From Streptomyces sp. 2131.1 (GTDB taxonomy: Bacteria > Actinomycetota > Actinomycetes > Streptomycetales > Streptomycetaceae), in contig NZ_FNSY01000001.1 in NCBI RefSeq assembly GCF_900105515.1, positions 806,001 through 870,000 on the forward strand: DNA of 64,000 nucleotides, given 5' to 3'. Below are positions 1 through 6,997 of this stretch, piece after piece (within the stretch, counting starts at the first letter, position 1; each line of letters opens with the position of its first letter). The notes beneath the pieces were generated by a model, which saw only the letters and a program-made list of their open reading frames with translations, did no database searches and was not told where the DNA came from. A program made the translations under genes and the position numbers.

Positions 1-1312
1 GGTCGCCGATCAGCTCGCCGGCCGGGTGGCTGCCCGCGTACTCCAGGACGAGGAGTGCCATCGGGGTCACCGCGACGGAGCCGAGCCAGTAGTTGCGGGT
101 GATCAGCGCCTCGGCGGCGAAGCCGAAGAGGAGGCAGAAGCCGATGAGGGCGAGCGGGGTGGTCCGGGCGACCGGGAGGACGGCCGCGAAGACCAGGACG
201 CCGATGAGGTTGCCCAGGGTGCGCTGGAGCGTCCGGTTCCAGGAGAGCGTGACGTTGGCCTGGTAGAGCGAGGCGGCGGTGACGATCGCCCAGTAGGGGC
301 GGCCGACGCCCGCGGCGGAGCAGACGTAGCCGGCCAGGGCGCAGCCGACGAGGGTGCGGGCGGCGACCGGGAGCAGCGGGGAGCCGGGGGCGAGGCCGCG
401 CAGCAGCGTCCGGAACCCGCTGCCGCGGGCGGCGCGTTCGGCGTCGAGGCCGAAGAGTTCCGCGCCGGTGCCGGGGGCGGGCGGCGGGGTGGGCACGGGG
501 CCGCGGGCGCGGGTGAGGCGGGCCCATTCGCGCAGCCGGGCGGCGTCGGCGGGGTCGGGCTCGCTCGCGAGGACGGAGGTCTCGGCGTGGACGACGAGGC
601 GTTCCAGGGCCCGGCGTGCCGGGGTGGCGCGGCCGGCGGCGAGGAGGGTCTGCCAGGCGGCGTGCACGGCGGTGACGGCGGCGCGCCGGGTGGTGTGGCC
701 GGGGTCGGCGGCGTGCGCGGCGGCGGCGTTCAGGGCGCGGGCGGTGGCGCGGCGCTCGGGTCCGTCGCGGCGGACGAGCGCGGGGGCGACGACGGCGACG
801 AGCCAGGCGACCGCGCCCGCGCCGAGCGTGAGGACGAGGTGGCCGGGGACCTGCCCGAGCGTCTGGGGGACGAAGAGGGCGGCGGAGCTGACGAAAGTGA
901 AGATCACCGGGCCGGGCGGCCCGATCCGGGTCGCGTCGCACAGCAGCTTCTGCGCGGCGGCCAGGAGCGCGCCGACGGCGATGAGCACGGCGGCGGACCC
1001 GGTGAGCGAGGCGACGACGAGGGCGGTGCCGAGGCCGAGGGTCATGCCGAGGACGACTCCGGCGACGGTGCCGGCGCGGCGGGCGTACGGGAGATTGTGG
1101 CCGTACAACGCGCAGAGCGAGCCGGCCATCGTGTACATCACCAGATCGAGCCGGCCGAGGGCGAGGAGCACCAGGTTGGGTATGGCGGTGGCCACGACCA
1201 CGCTGGTGGCGGGCTTGAACCACATGCCGGAGGGCCGGTTCAGGCGCAGCGGTCCGGTCAGCGGGAGGCGGCGGACGGCGGGCCTGGCCGACCTGATGGT
1301 TGTATCGCTCAC
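1..1312 (-). CDS. FUSC family membrane transporter (3' end off the window)
   Basis: The minus-strand frame opens at a GTG at 1312 and runs off the left edge, so the C-terminus is missing. About 437 codons are visible. Hydrophobic blocks near the N-terminus (beginning around PATSVVVATAIPNLVLL) and a second set after a charged Ala/Arg-rich middle are typical of FUSC/aromatic-acid-exporter proteins, which have two membrane halves joined by a cytoplasmic linker. The second half contains GRPYWAIVTAASLYQ and the TLQRTLGNLIGVLVFA stretch, both characteristic of FUSC domains. The substrate cannot be told. No clear ribosome binding site precedes the GTG; a Met about 20 codons in is the alternative start. 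It is transcribed from an unusually AT-rich stretch at about 1314-1351. Confidence 0.83.
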   Translation of the reverse strand, partial: MSDTTIRSARPAVRRLPLTGPLRLNRPSGMWFKPATSVVVATAIPNLVLLALGRLDLVMYTMAGSLCALYGHNLPYARRAGTVAGVVLGMTLGLGTALVVASLTGSAAVLIAVGALLAAAQKLLCDATRIGPPGPVIFTFVSSAALFVPQTLGQVPGHLVLTLGAGAVAWLVAVVAPALVRRDGPERRATARALNAAAAHAADPGHTTRRAAVTAVHAAWQTLLAAGRATPARRALERLVVHAETSVLASEPDPADAARLREWARLTRARGPVPTPPPAPGTGAELFGLDAERAARGSGFRTLLRGLAPGSPLLPVAARTLVGCALAGYVCSAAGVGRPYWAIVTAASLYQANVTLSWNRTLQRTLGNLIGVLVFAAVLPVARTTPLALIGFCLLFGFAAEALITRNYWLGSVAVTPMALLVLEYAGSHPAGELIGD

Positions 1313-1313
1313 C

Positions 1314-1351
1314 CATATATATTAACAGGTATTACACAAGTAAAACACCTG
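1314..1351 (-). promoter_or_regulatory. AT-rich promoter/operator region of the FUSC gene
   Basis: About 38 bp of very AT-rich DNA lie directly upstream of the GTG start, in surroundings that are above 70 percent GC. It contains TATATATT near the start codon and an inverted repeat ttac-acaa-gtaa at 1332-1343, a format used by many TetR/MarR regulators. Inference: promoter with an operator for a drug-responsive repressor not encoded next to it. Confidence 0.4.
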
Positions 1352-1394
1352 GAGCGAGACCGCCCCGGGACACGGAACCGCCCCCGGACACGGA

Positions 1395-1429
1395 ACCGCC
1401 CGCGCTCCTCGGCGAGGGGCGCGGGCGGT
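1395..1429 (-). terminator. Terminator of the scramblase-like gene
   Basis: Inverted repeat with arms ccgcccgcgc (1396-1405) and gcgcgggcgg (1419-1428), extended inward by cctc-ggc-gagg with one T-G wobble, about 15 bp in all. It begins about 20 nt past the stop codon at 1449. Two 16-bp direct copies of ggacacggaaccgccc (1368-1383 and 1386-1401) lie beside it. Confidence 0.65.
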
Positions 1430-1448
1430 CGGACGTACGCAAGGGGGA

Positions 1449-2282
1449 TCAGCCGAGGCCGCGGGCGTCCTGCTTCAGAGCGGTGTCCACGGTCAGGGCC
1501 GTCGCCACCACGAGGCTCAGCAGCGGTTCGGGGAGCTGGTAGTGGATCTGGAGGACGTAGTTGTCCGCGGTCGTGAAGAGCGTCTTCGCGAGCCCTTCCC
1601 AGGTCTTGGTGATCCGGGCGACCTCGGCGTCGTTGTGGTCGACGATCGCGAAGTTCCAGGCGCGCCAGTTCTCGGCCTTGATGGCGCCGATCTTCTGACC
1701 GTTGGCCATGATCGCGAAGTTGATCTTGCCGATGGCGTTCTGCTGGACGATCTCGCCGACCGGCTGCCCGTCGGGGCGCTGCACGATGACCTTCGACTTG
1801 ATGAACTTCGCCGGGCGGGTCAGCAGCAGCTGCGGCTGCCCGTAGGCGTCGCGGATCTCCAGCCGGTGGGTCAGGTACTGGTCGATGCTGGTCAGGAAGC
1901 GCAGCACCTTGCGCAGCGCGCCCTGGCCGACCTGGACGACCGACCCGATGGTGTTGCCGTTCTGGTCGAAGACGCTGTACTCGTTCGTCAGCTCGATCAG
2001 CTTGGCCTTCTGGTTCACGACCAGGACCTGCTGGGTGAAGAGCGAGCCGACCGGTCCGCCGCCCTGCGGCAGCCGCACGCCCTGCTGGGGCGCCTGCGCC
2101 GGCTGCTGGGGCGGGGCCTGCTGCGGCACCGGGGCCTGCGCGGGAGCCTGCGGCTGCGCGGGGGCGCCACCGGCGGGATTGGTGTGCTCGGTCCACTGGG
2201 AGCCGTCCCAGTAGCGCAGCAGCTGGGAGTCGCCGTGCGGATCCGGATACCAGCCCGCAGATACGTTCGAGTGCGTTGTCAC
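1449..2282 (-). CDS. DUF2510 / phospholipid scramblase-related protein
   Basis: 277 residues from a GTG start. The N-terminus (GWYPDPHGDSQLLRYWDGSQWTEHT) is a DUF2510 module with its conserved tryptophans. A Pro/Gln/Ala-rich linker (about residues 38-70) follows, then a C-terminal domain resembling the LURP-one/scramblase fold (repeated beta-strand motifs such as VVQVGQGALRKVLRFL and GEIVQQNAIGKINFAIMANGQKIGAIKAENW). No signal peptide or clear membrane span is seen, so it is probably cytoplasmic or peripheral. Lipid scrambling has not been shown for the bacterial members; the name is by fold only. A TAGTGT hexamer lies at 2294-2289 with the start codon exactly at the expected +1, suggesting a leaderless transcript. 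Confidence 0.85.
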   Translation of the reverse strand: MTTHSNVSAGWYPDPHGDSQLLRYWDGSQWTEHTNPAGGAPAQPQAPAQAPVPQQAPPQQPAQAPQQGVRLPQGGGPVGSLFTQQVLVVNQKAKLIELTNEYSVFDQNGNTIGSVVQVGQGALRKVLRFLTSIDQYLTHRLEIRDAYGQPQLLLTRPAKFIKSKVIVQRPDGQPVGEIVQQNAIGKINFAIMANGQKIGAIKAENWRAWNFAIVDHNDAEVARITKTWEGLAKTLFTTADNYVLQIHYQLPEPLLSLVVATALTVDTALKQDARGLG

Positions 2283-2288
2283 CGGGGC

Positions 2289-2294
2289 ACACTA
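2289..2294 (-). promoter_or_regulatory. Possible -10 element giving leaderless mRNA for the 1449-2282 gene
   Basis: TAGTGT (minus strand) fits the actinobacterial TAnnnT -10. Its last base is 7 nt before the GTG, so transcription would begin at the start codon. No ribosome binding site is present. The -35 region is poor. Confidence 0.4.
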
Positions 2295-2364
2295 TCCCGC
2301 CATGGCCGGAACGGACCCGGCTGTCCGTGAATCCATGGGCTCACCGGTCCTCCTCCCGCACTGC

Positions 2365-2391
2365 TTGAATGTTCAACGCGCCGCGTACGAT
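2365..2391 (+). promoter_or_regulatory. Promoter with palindrome upstream of the 2399 operon
   Basis: A perfect palindrome ttgaa-tg-ttcaa (2365-2376) sits in the -35 position and TACGAT (2386-2391) in the -10 position. The ATG at 2399 is one base after the expected +1, so the mRNA would be leaderless or nearly so. The palindrome may be a repressor site; this is inference from position and symmetry. Confidence 0.4.
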
Positions 2392-2398
2392 GTGCGGG

Positions 2399-2818
2399 AT
2401 GAACAGGCAGAGCAAGGGCGCCGAACGGGTGCGCGGCACCGGTGCGGCGGTCGTGCTCGCCTGGGTGTTCGTCCTGGTCTCCCTCGTCGCGTGCTGCTCA
2501 CCGCAGTCCGTACGGGCCCACACCCCGCCCGATTTCGCGCCCTCCTCGGCCCTCGCGACCCTTACCGACCTCACGGTGGTCCGCGTCGTGGTGGCCGACT
2601 CCCCCCGCGACCGGGGCGTCGGCGACTCCTGCCACGGCACGTCGGGCCACTCCGCTCCCGCCGTACCGTCCGCCCGGCCGGGACCGGCCGCCGTGCCCTC
2701 GGCCGCCGTGGTGCTCCTCCCGGCCCGGCCCGCCACCTGCGGCCCCTCCATCCGGGGCCCCTCCAACGACGCAGTCGACGACACCGACCCCGTACGCCTT
2801 CAGGTTCAGCGGACCTAG
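2399..2818 (+). CDS. Small membrane-anchored or secreted protein of unknown function
   Basis: 139 residues from ATG 2399. An upstream ATG at 2369 is rejected because it overlaps the probable -35 region. A basic N-terminus (MNRQSKGAERVRG) is followed by a hydrophobic segment AAVVLAWVFVLVSLVACCSP, a signal anchor or signal peptide. The rest is Ala/Pro/Ser-rich with few features. I recognise no family. It is the first gene of a run with the DUF3105 and DUF305 genes (95-nt gap to the next), which suggests a shared extracytoplasmic role. Confidence 0.6.
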   Translation: MNRQSKGAERVRGTGAAVVLAWVFVLVSLVACCSPQSVRAHTPPDFAPSSALATLTDLTVVRVVVADSPRDRGVGDSCHGTSGHSAPAVPSARPGPAAVPSAAVVLLPARPATCGPSIRGPSNDAVDDTDPVRLQVQRT

Positions 2819-2913
2819 GACGGCCCGGGATGCCCCGTGCCCTTCTCCGGTACGGCAGCTCCCTCCGCCGTACGCGCTCCGTCCTGCCGATCCGATGAAC
2901 CGAAGGACCTCTC

Positions 2914-3564
2914 ATGGCCACCGCCAACAAGCAGAACAACGCCTCCGCCGCCCGCCGCGCCAAGCTGGAGGAGGCCCGCCGCCAGGAGCGGGCCCGCGAG
3001 CGCCGCTCCCGCATCATCACGCTCACCGTCGGCGTCCTGGTGGTCGCCGGCCTGGTCGCCGGCGGCGGCTACCTGATGAACGCGGCCGACGAGCAGGACA
3101 AGGCCGAGGCCAAGGTCAAGACCTCGCCCGTCACCGGCGAGAAGAGCTGGGACAAGCTCACGCAGAACCACGTGGAGAAGACCGTCGACTACCCGATGAA
3201 CCCGCCGGTCGGCGGCGACCACAACCCGGTCTGGATGAACTGCGACGGAGACGTCTACACCCAGGCCATACCGAAGGAGAACGCCGTCCACTCGCTGGAG
3301 CACGGCGCGGTGTGGGTCACGTACACCAGCAAGGCGAAGCCCGCCGACATAAAGAAGCTGAACGAGCGGGTGTCGTCCACTCCGTACTCGCTGATGAGCC
3401 CCGTCGAGGACCAGGCGGCGCCGCTGATGCTCAGCGCCTGGGGCAAGCAGCTCATCGTGAAGAGCGCCACCGACGCCCGCGTCGCGAAGTTCTTCACCAA
3501 GTACGTGCAGGGCCCGCAGACTCCGGAGCCGGGCGCCGCCTGCACCGGCGGGATCGCCAAGTGA
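2914..3564 (+). CDS. DUF3105 domain-containing membrane protein
   Basis: 216 residues, ATG preceded by a GAAGGA ribosome binding site. The first 35 residues are highly charged (KLEEARRQERARERRSR), followed by one membrane span (IITLTVGVLVVAGLVAGGGYL, about 35-55) and an extracytoplasmic DUF3105 domain. The domain shows the family's VGGDHNPVWMNC and HSLEHGAVWVTY segments, rich in His and aromatic residues. The function of DUF3105 is unknown. It overlaps the DUF305 gene by 4 nt (GTGA), so the two are translationally coupled, an arrangement common in Streptomyces. Confidence 0.88.
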   Translation: MATANKQNNASAARRAKLEEARRQERARERRSRIITLTVGVLVVAGLVAGGGYLMNAADEQDKAEAKVKTSPVTGEKSWDKLTQNHVEKTVDYPMNPPVGGDHNPVWMNCDGDVYTQAIPKENAVHSLEHGAVWVTYTSKAKPADIKKLNERVSSTPYSLMSPVEDQAAPLMLSAWGKQLIVKSATDARVAKFFTKYVQGPQTPEPGAACTGGIAK

Positions 3565-4211
3565 CGACCGCCCCGCGCACGTCGCGGCCCCTGGTGCTGG
3601 CAGGCGGTGCGGTGCTGCTGCTGGCGCTCGCGCTGATCGCGCTGACGTTCGTACGCCCGTCGACGTCGGCGCCCGCCGCGTCGGCGTCCGCGTCCGCGCC
3701 GGCCGAGTCGTCGGCCGATGTGGGGTTCGCGCGTGACATGGCGGTCCACCACCAGCAGGCGGTCGAGATGTCGTTCATCGTCCGGGACCGCACCTCGGAC
3801 GAGGCGGTGCGCCGCCTGGCGTTCGACATCATCAACACCCAGGCCAACCAGCGCGGCATGCTGCTGGGATGGCTGGAGATGTGGGGCCGGGCGAAGAGCT
3901 CCCCCGGACCGCCCATGGCGTGGATGGGGCACTCCTTCACTCCGCGCGGCGACGGCGCGCTGATGCCCGGCATGGCGACCGACGCCGAACTGGACGCCCT
4001 GCGGGCGGCCAAGGGCAAGGCCGCCGAGGTGCTCTTCCTGAAGCTGATGACCACGCACCACAAGGCCGGTGCGGAGATGGCCCGGGCCGCCGCGTCGGCG
4101 GCGGGCACCAAGGAGATCCGGAGCCTGGCGTCGGGCATGGCCCTGGCGCAGAAGTCGGAGATCGCGCTCATGGCGGACATGCTCAAGGAGCGCGGGGCGT
4201 CCACGTCCTGA
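3561..4211 (+). CDS. DUF305 domain-containing membrane-anchored protein
   Basis: 216 residues from a GTG that overlaps the preceding stop. A membrane span (PLVLAGGAVLLLALALIALTF) and a short Ala/Ser linker precede a DUF305 four-helix domain. The domain carries the family's two histidine motifs, FARDMAVHHQQAVEM and MTTHHKAGAEMA, with further methionines, which are candidate metal ligands. DUF305 proteins are often found with copper or other metal-handling genes; no such gene is next to this one. The chain probably faces outside the membrane with its DUF3105 partner. Confidence 0.9.
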   Translation: MTTAPRTSRPLVLAGGAVLLLALALIALTFVRPSTSAPAASASASAPAESSADVGFARDMAVHHQQAVEMSFIVRDRTSDEAVRRLAFDIINTQANQRGMLLGWLEMWGRAKSSPGPPMAWMGHSFTPRGDGALMPGMATDAELDALRAAKGKAAEVLFLKLMTTHHKAGAEMARAAASAAGTKEIRSLASGMALAQKSEIALMADMLKERGASTS

Positions 4212-4213
4212 GA

Positions 4214-4247
4214 CGGGCCGGGGCCGCCCGCCGGTGGCCCCGGCCCG
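4214..4247 (+). terminator. Terminator after the DUF305 gene
   Basis: Perfect 12-bp stem (cgggccggggcc / ggccccggcccg) with a 10-nt loop, 3 nt after the stop at 4211. No T-tract, as usual in Streptomyces. Confidence 0.7.
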
Positions 4248-4292
4248 ACACGACCGTACTGGCGTACGGAATCGCATAGGCTCAGGACCGAT

Positions 4293-5537
4293 ATGAAGAG
4301 CAACCTCACACCGCTGGGGCCCAAGGCCGACAAGGACACCGTCCGGCGCAGCAATCTGAGCCTCGTGCTGCGGGCCGTCCGCGACGAGGGCGAGGGGGAG
4401 GCCACCCGGGCCGGCGTCGCCGCGCGCGTGGGGCTGACCCGGGCCGCCGTGTCCTCGCTGGTCGAACAGCTGCTGGAGACCGGTTTCCTCACCGAATCCG
4501 GCAAGACGTTCAGCGGGCAGGCCGGACGGCCCGGGACCGCGCTGAAGACCGCCCGCACCGGGCCCGCCGGGCTCGGCGTCGAGGTCAACATCGACTACGT
4601 CTCGGTGTGCGTCGTCGACCTGGCGGGCACCGGCCGGGTCCGCCTCACCGAACACCTGGACAACCGGGGCACCCCGCCCGACGAGGTGCTCGCGCGCGCG
4701 GCCCGGATCGCCGCGCGCACCCTGGACTCGGCGCGCGAGCAGGAGCTGTACCCGGTCGGCGTGGCCCTGGCGCTGCCGGGCCTGGTCTCTGGCGGCGCGG
4801 TCCGCCAGGCGCCGAACCTGGGCTGGAACCAGGTCCCGGCCGAGGAGCTGTTCGCCGCCGCGCTGGCCGTCGAGCACCCCGGCCACCCGGAGCTGCCGGT
4901 CCGCTCGGAGAACGAGGCGAATCTGGCGGCCCTGGCCGAGCTGTGGTTCGGCGGCCTGGAGCGCATCCGCAGCTTCCTCTACCTGACCGGTGAGATCGGC
5001 GTGGGCGGCGCGGTGGTCATCGACGGCGAGCTGCTGCGCGGGGCGCACGGCTTCGCCGGCGAGATCGGGCACGTCGTGGTCGACGCGCGGGGTCCGCAGT
5101 GCCGGTGCGGTTCGCGGGGCTGCCTGGAGCAGTACGCAGGACAGGCGGCGCTGCTGCGGGCGGCCGGGATCGACGGGGGCGGCGGCGGGCTGGGCGTCGC
5201 GGAGCTGGAGAAGCGGGTACGGGCCGGCGACGAGCGGGCGGTCGGCGCGGTCGCGGAGGCCGGGCGGATGCTGGGGCGGGTGCTGTCGGGCGCGGTCAAC
5301 CTGCTGGACCCGGACGCGGTGGTGCTCGGCGGGATCTACCGGAACCTGATGCCGTGGCTCTCCCCGCCGGCCGACGAGGAGCTGACGGGCCGGGTCGTGT
5401 CGGGGCTCTGGTCGCCCCGCGGGGGCCGGCTGCGCGCGTCGTCGGTCGCGGGTGACGCGGCGCGGGGCGCGGCGGCGCTGGTGATGACGGACGTGCTGGC
5501 CGACCCGGTGGCGTACGCGCGCCCGGCGATGGCCTGA
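4293..5537 (+). CDS. ROK family transcriptional regulator (XylR/NagC type)
   Basis: 414 residues. An N-terminal winged-helix domain (about 15-80: RRSNLSLVLRAVRDE ... RAGVAARVGLTRAAVSSLVEQLLETGFLTE) precedes a ROK sugar-kinase-like domain. The ROK part has the acidic ATP/sugar motif region ENEANLAALAELWFG, the zinc-site signature GEIGHVVVDARGPQCRCGSRGCLEQYAG with its three cysteines, and a C-terminal DAVVLGGIYRNL. It converges on xylA and lies beside the xylA-xylB divergent promoter, so it is the natural candidate for a xylose-responsive repressor of both. That pairing is inferred from position and from known XylR biology. Confidence 0.92.
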   Translation: MKSNLTPLGPKADKDTVRRSNLSLVLRAVRDEGEGEATRAGVAARVGLTRAAVSSLVEQLLETGFLTESGKTFSGQAGRPGTALKTARTGPAGLGVEVNIDYVSVCVVDLAGTGRVRLTEHLDNRGTPPDEVLARAARIAARTLDSAREQELYPVGVALALPGLVSGGAVRQAPNLGWNQVPAEELFAAALAVEHPGHPELPVRSENEANLAALAELWFGGLERIRSFLYLTGEIGVGGAVVIDGELLRGAHGFAGEIGHVVVDARGPQCRCGSRGCLEQYAGQAALLRAAGIDGGGGGLGVAELEKRVRAGDERAVGAVAEAGRMLGRVLSGAVNLLDPDAVVLGGIYRNLMPWLSPPADEELTGRVVSGLWSPRGGRLRASSVAGDAARGAAALVMTDVLADPVAYARPAMA

Positions 5538-5551
5538 GACGTACAGAAGTA

Positions 5552-5582
5552 GGGGGGCGGACGCACAGCGCGTCCGCCCCCC
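5552..5582. terminator. Bidirectional terminator between the ROK gene and xylA
   Basis: Perfect 13-bp stem (ggggggcggacgc / gcgtccgcccccc) with loop acagc, centred between two converging genes and followed on the plus strand by tctcttt. Confidence 0.85.
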
Positions 5583-5599
5583 TCTCTTTGCCCATGGTG

Positions 5600-6769
5600 T
5601 CAGCGGACGCCGAGCAGGTGGTCCATCGCGAGCTGGTCCAGGACCTCGAACGCCATACCGCGTGCTGCGGCCGCGTCCACGTCGAACTCCTCGAAGGCGG
5701 AGCGGTCGGCGAGGAGCCCGGCCACGCCGTCCTCGGCGGTGCGCTGCGCCAGCTCGTCCAGGCGGGAGGCGCGCAGGGCCTCCTGGACGGCCGGGTCGGC
5801 GCGGAAGGCGGCGGCGCGCTCCTTGAGGATCAGGTAGTTGCGCATGCAGCCGGCGGCGGAGGCCCAGACGCCGTCGTAGTCCTCCGTGCGCGGCGGCTTG
5901 AAGTCGAAGTGGCGGGGGCCGGTGTAGTCGGAGTTCTCCAGGAGGTCGACGAGCCAGAAGGCCTGGCGCAGGTCGCCGGCGCCGAAGCGGAGGTCCTGGT
6001 CGTACTTGATGCCGGACTGGCCGTTGAGGTCGATGTGGAAGAGCTTGCCCGCCCACAGGGCCTGCGCGATGCCGTGCGGGAAGTTCAGCCCGGCCATCTG
6101 CTCGTGGCCGACCTCCGGGTTGACGCCCACCATCTCGGGGCGCTCCAGGCGCTCGATGAAGGCGAGGGCGTGGCCGATGGTGGGGAGGAGGATGTCGCCG
6201 CGCGGCTCGTTCGGCTTGGGCTCGATGGCGAACTTCAGGTCGTAGCCCTGCTCGGTGACGTAGTCGCCCAGCAGGTCGAACGCCTCCTTCATCCGGTCGA
6301 GCGCGGCGCGGATGTCCTTGGCGGCGCCGGACTCGGAGCCCTCGCGGCCGCCCCAGGCGACGTAGGTGGTGGCGCCCAGCTCGACGGCCAGGTCGATGTT
6401 GCGCATGGTCTTGCGCAGGGCGTAGCGGCGGACGTCCCGGTCGTTGGCGGTGAAGGCGCCGTCCTTGAAGACGGGGTGCGTGAAGAGGTTCGTCGTGGCC
6501 ATGGGGACGACGAGGCCGGCCGCGTCGAGCGCTTGGCGGAAGCGCTTGACGATGCCCTCGCGCTCGGTGTCCGAGGAGCCGAACGGGATCAGGTCGTCGT
6601 CGTGGAAGGTCACGCCGTACGCGCCCAGCTCGGCGAGGCGCTGGACGGAGTCGACCGGGTCGATCGCGTCGCGCGTCGCGTCGCCGAAGGGGTCGCGGCC
6701 CTGCCAGCCCACGGTCCACAGACCGAAGGTGAACTTGTCCTCGGGGGTCGGTGCGAAGCGTTCCGTCAT
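5600..6769 (-). CDS. xylA: Xylose isomerase
   Basis: Converts D-xylose to D-xylulose in the cytoplasm. 389 residues, the usual length of the short actinobacterial class. Family residues are all visible: the catalytic His-Asp region [11 protein letters not shown], the metal-site segments [27 protein letters not shown] and [23 protein letters not shown]. It is divergent from xylB across a 228-bp region with several palindromes and converges with a ROK regulator. In this window it is also the logical sink for xylose released by the GH31 alpha-xylosidase at 12737-15016. Confidence 0.98.
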   Translation of the reverse strand: MTERFAPTPEDKFTFGLWTVGWQGRDPFGDATRDAIDPVDSVQRLAELGAYGVTFHDDDLIPFGSSDTEREGIVKRFRQALDAAGLVVPMATTNLFTHPVFKDGAFTANDRDVRRYALRKTMRNIDLAVELGATTYVAWGGREGSESGAAKDIRAALDRMKEAFDLLGDYVTEQGYDLKFAIEPKPNEPRGDILLPTIGHALAFIERLERPEMVGVNPEVGHEQMAGLNFPHGIAQALWAGKLFHIDLNGQSGIKYDQDLRFGAGDLRQAFWLVDLLENSDYTGPRHFDFKPPRTEDYDGVWASAAGCMRNYLILKERAAAFRADPAVQEALRASRLDELAQRTAEDGVAGLLADRSAFEEFDVDAAAARGMAFEVLDQLAMDHLLGVR

Positions 6770-6997
6770 GATGGTGCCGCCTTAGAGCCGGGGTTCCGCA
6801 GCCGGTCGGGCGGCCGAACCTCTATTTGTTCACTGTCATGACTAATCATGCACGGACAGCCCGTGCGACGTAAAGCCCCAGGAGTGTGGGCATCCGAGCG
6901 CGGCCGCCGGGCGCACGGAACAGGCCCTGTTCCGGACGGACCCGATCGCGTAATTTGTTTTGCGCACGATCAAATACACGAGCGAATGAGGTCAGCC
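6770..6997. promoter_or_regulatory. xylA-xylB divergent regulatory region
   Basis: 228 bp between two divergent genes. It holds a perfect 19-bp inverted repeat, cggaacagg-c-cctgttccg, at 6916-6934, a second repeat gcacgg-acagc-ccgtgc at 6850-6866, a shorter one catga-ctaa-tcatg at 6837-6850, and two copies of ATTTGTT (6824-6830 and 6953-6959), one before each gene. The 19-bp palindrome is the strongest operator candidate. Which protein binds which site is unknown; the ROK regulator at 4293-5537 is the obvious candidate. Promoter hexamers are not clear. Confidence 0.55.

Noticed and set aside
1368..1401. Two 16-bp direct repeats next to the scramblase terminator
   Set aside because: Only two copies, GC-rich, no similarity to an attachment site or insertion-sequence end; too little to call more than chance or local slippage.
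26..1576. Long plus-strand open frame opposite the FUSC gene
   Set aside because: The minus strand encodes membrane helices in the order expected for FUSC; the plus frame is Gly/Glu/Ala-rich filler.
6537..6550. A LacI-like half operator, cggaagcgcttgac, inside xylA
   Set aside because: Only the core matches, the flanks are not symmetrical, and it lies within coding sequence with no promoter nearby. The codons (KRFRQ) explain it.
3255..6719. A 1154-codon minus-strand open frame over the DUF305, ROK and xylA genes
   Set aside because: Antisense to two well-supported plus-strand genes and out of frame with xylA; the composition is Arg/Pro/Gly-rich throughout.
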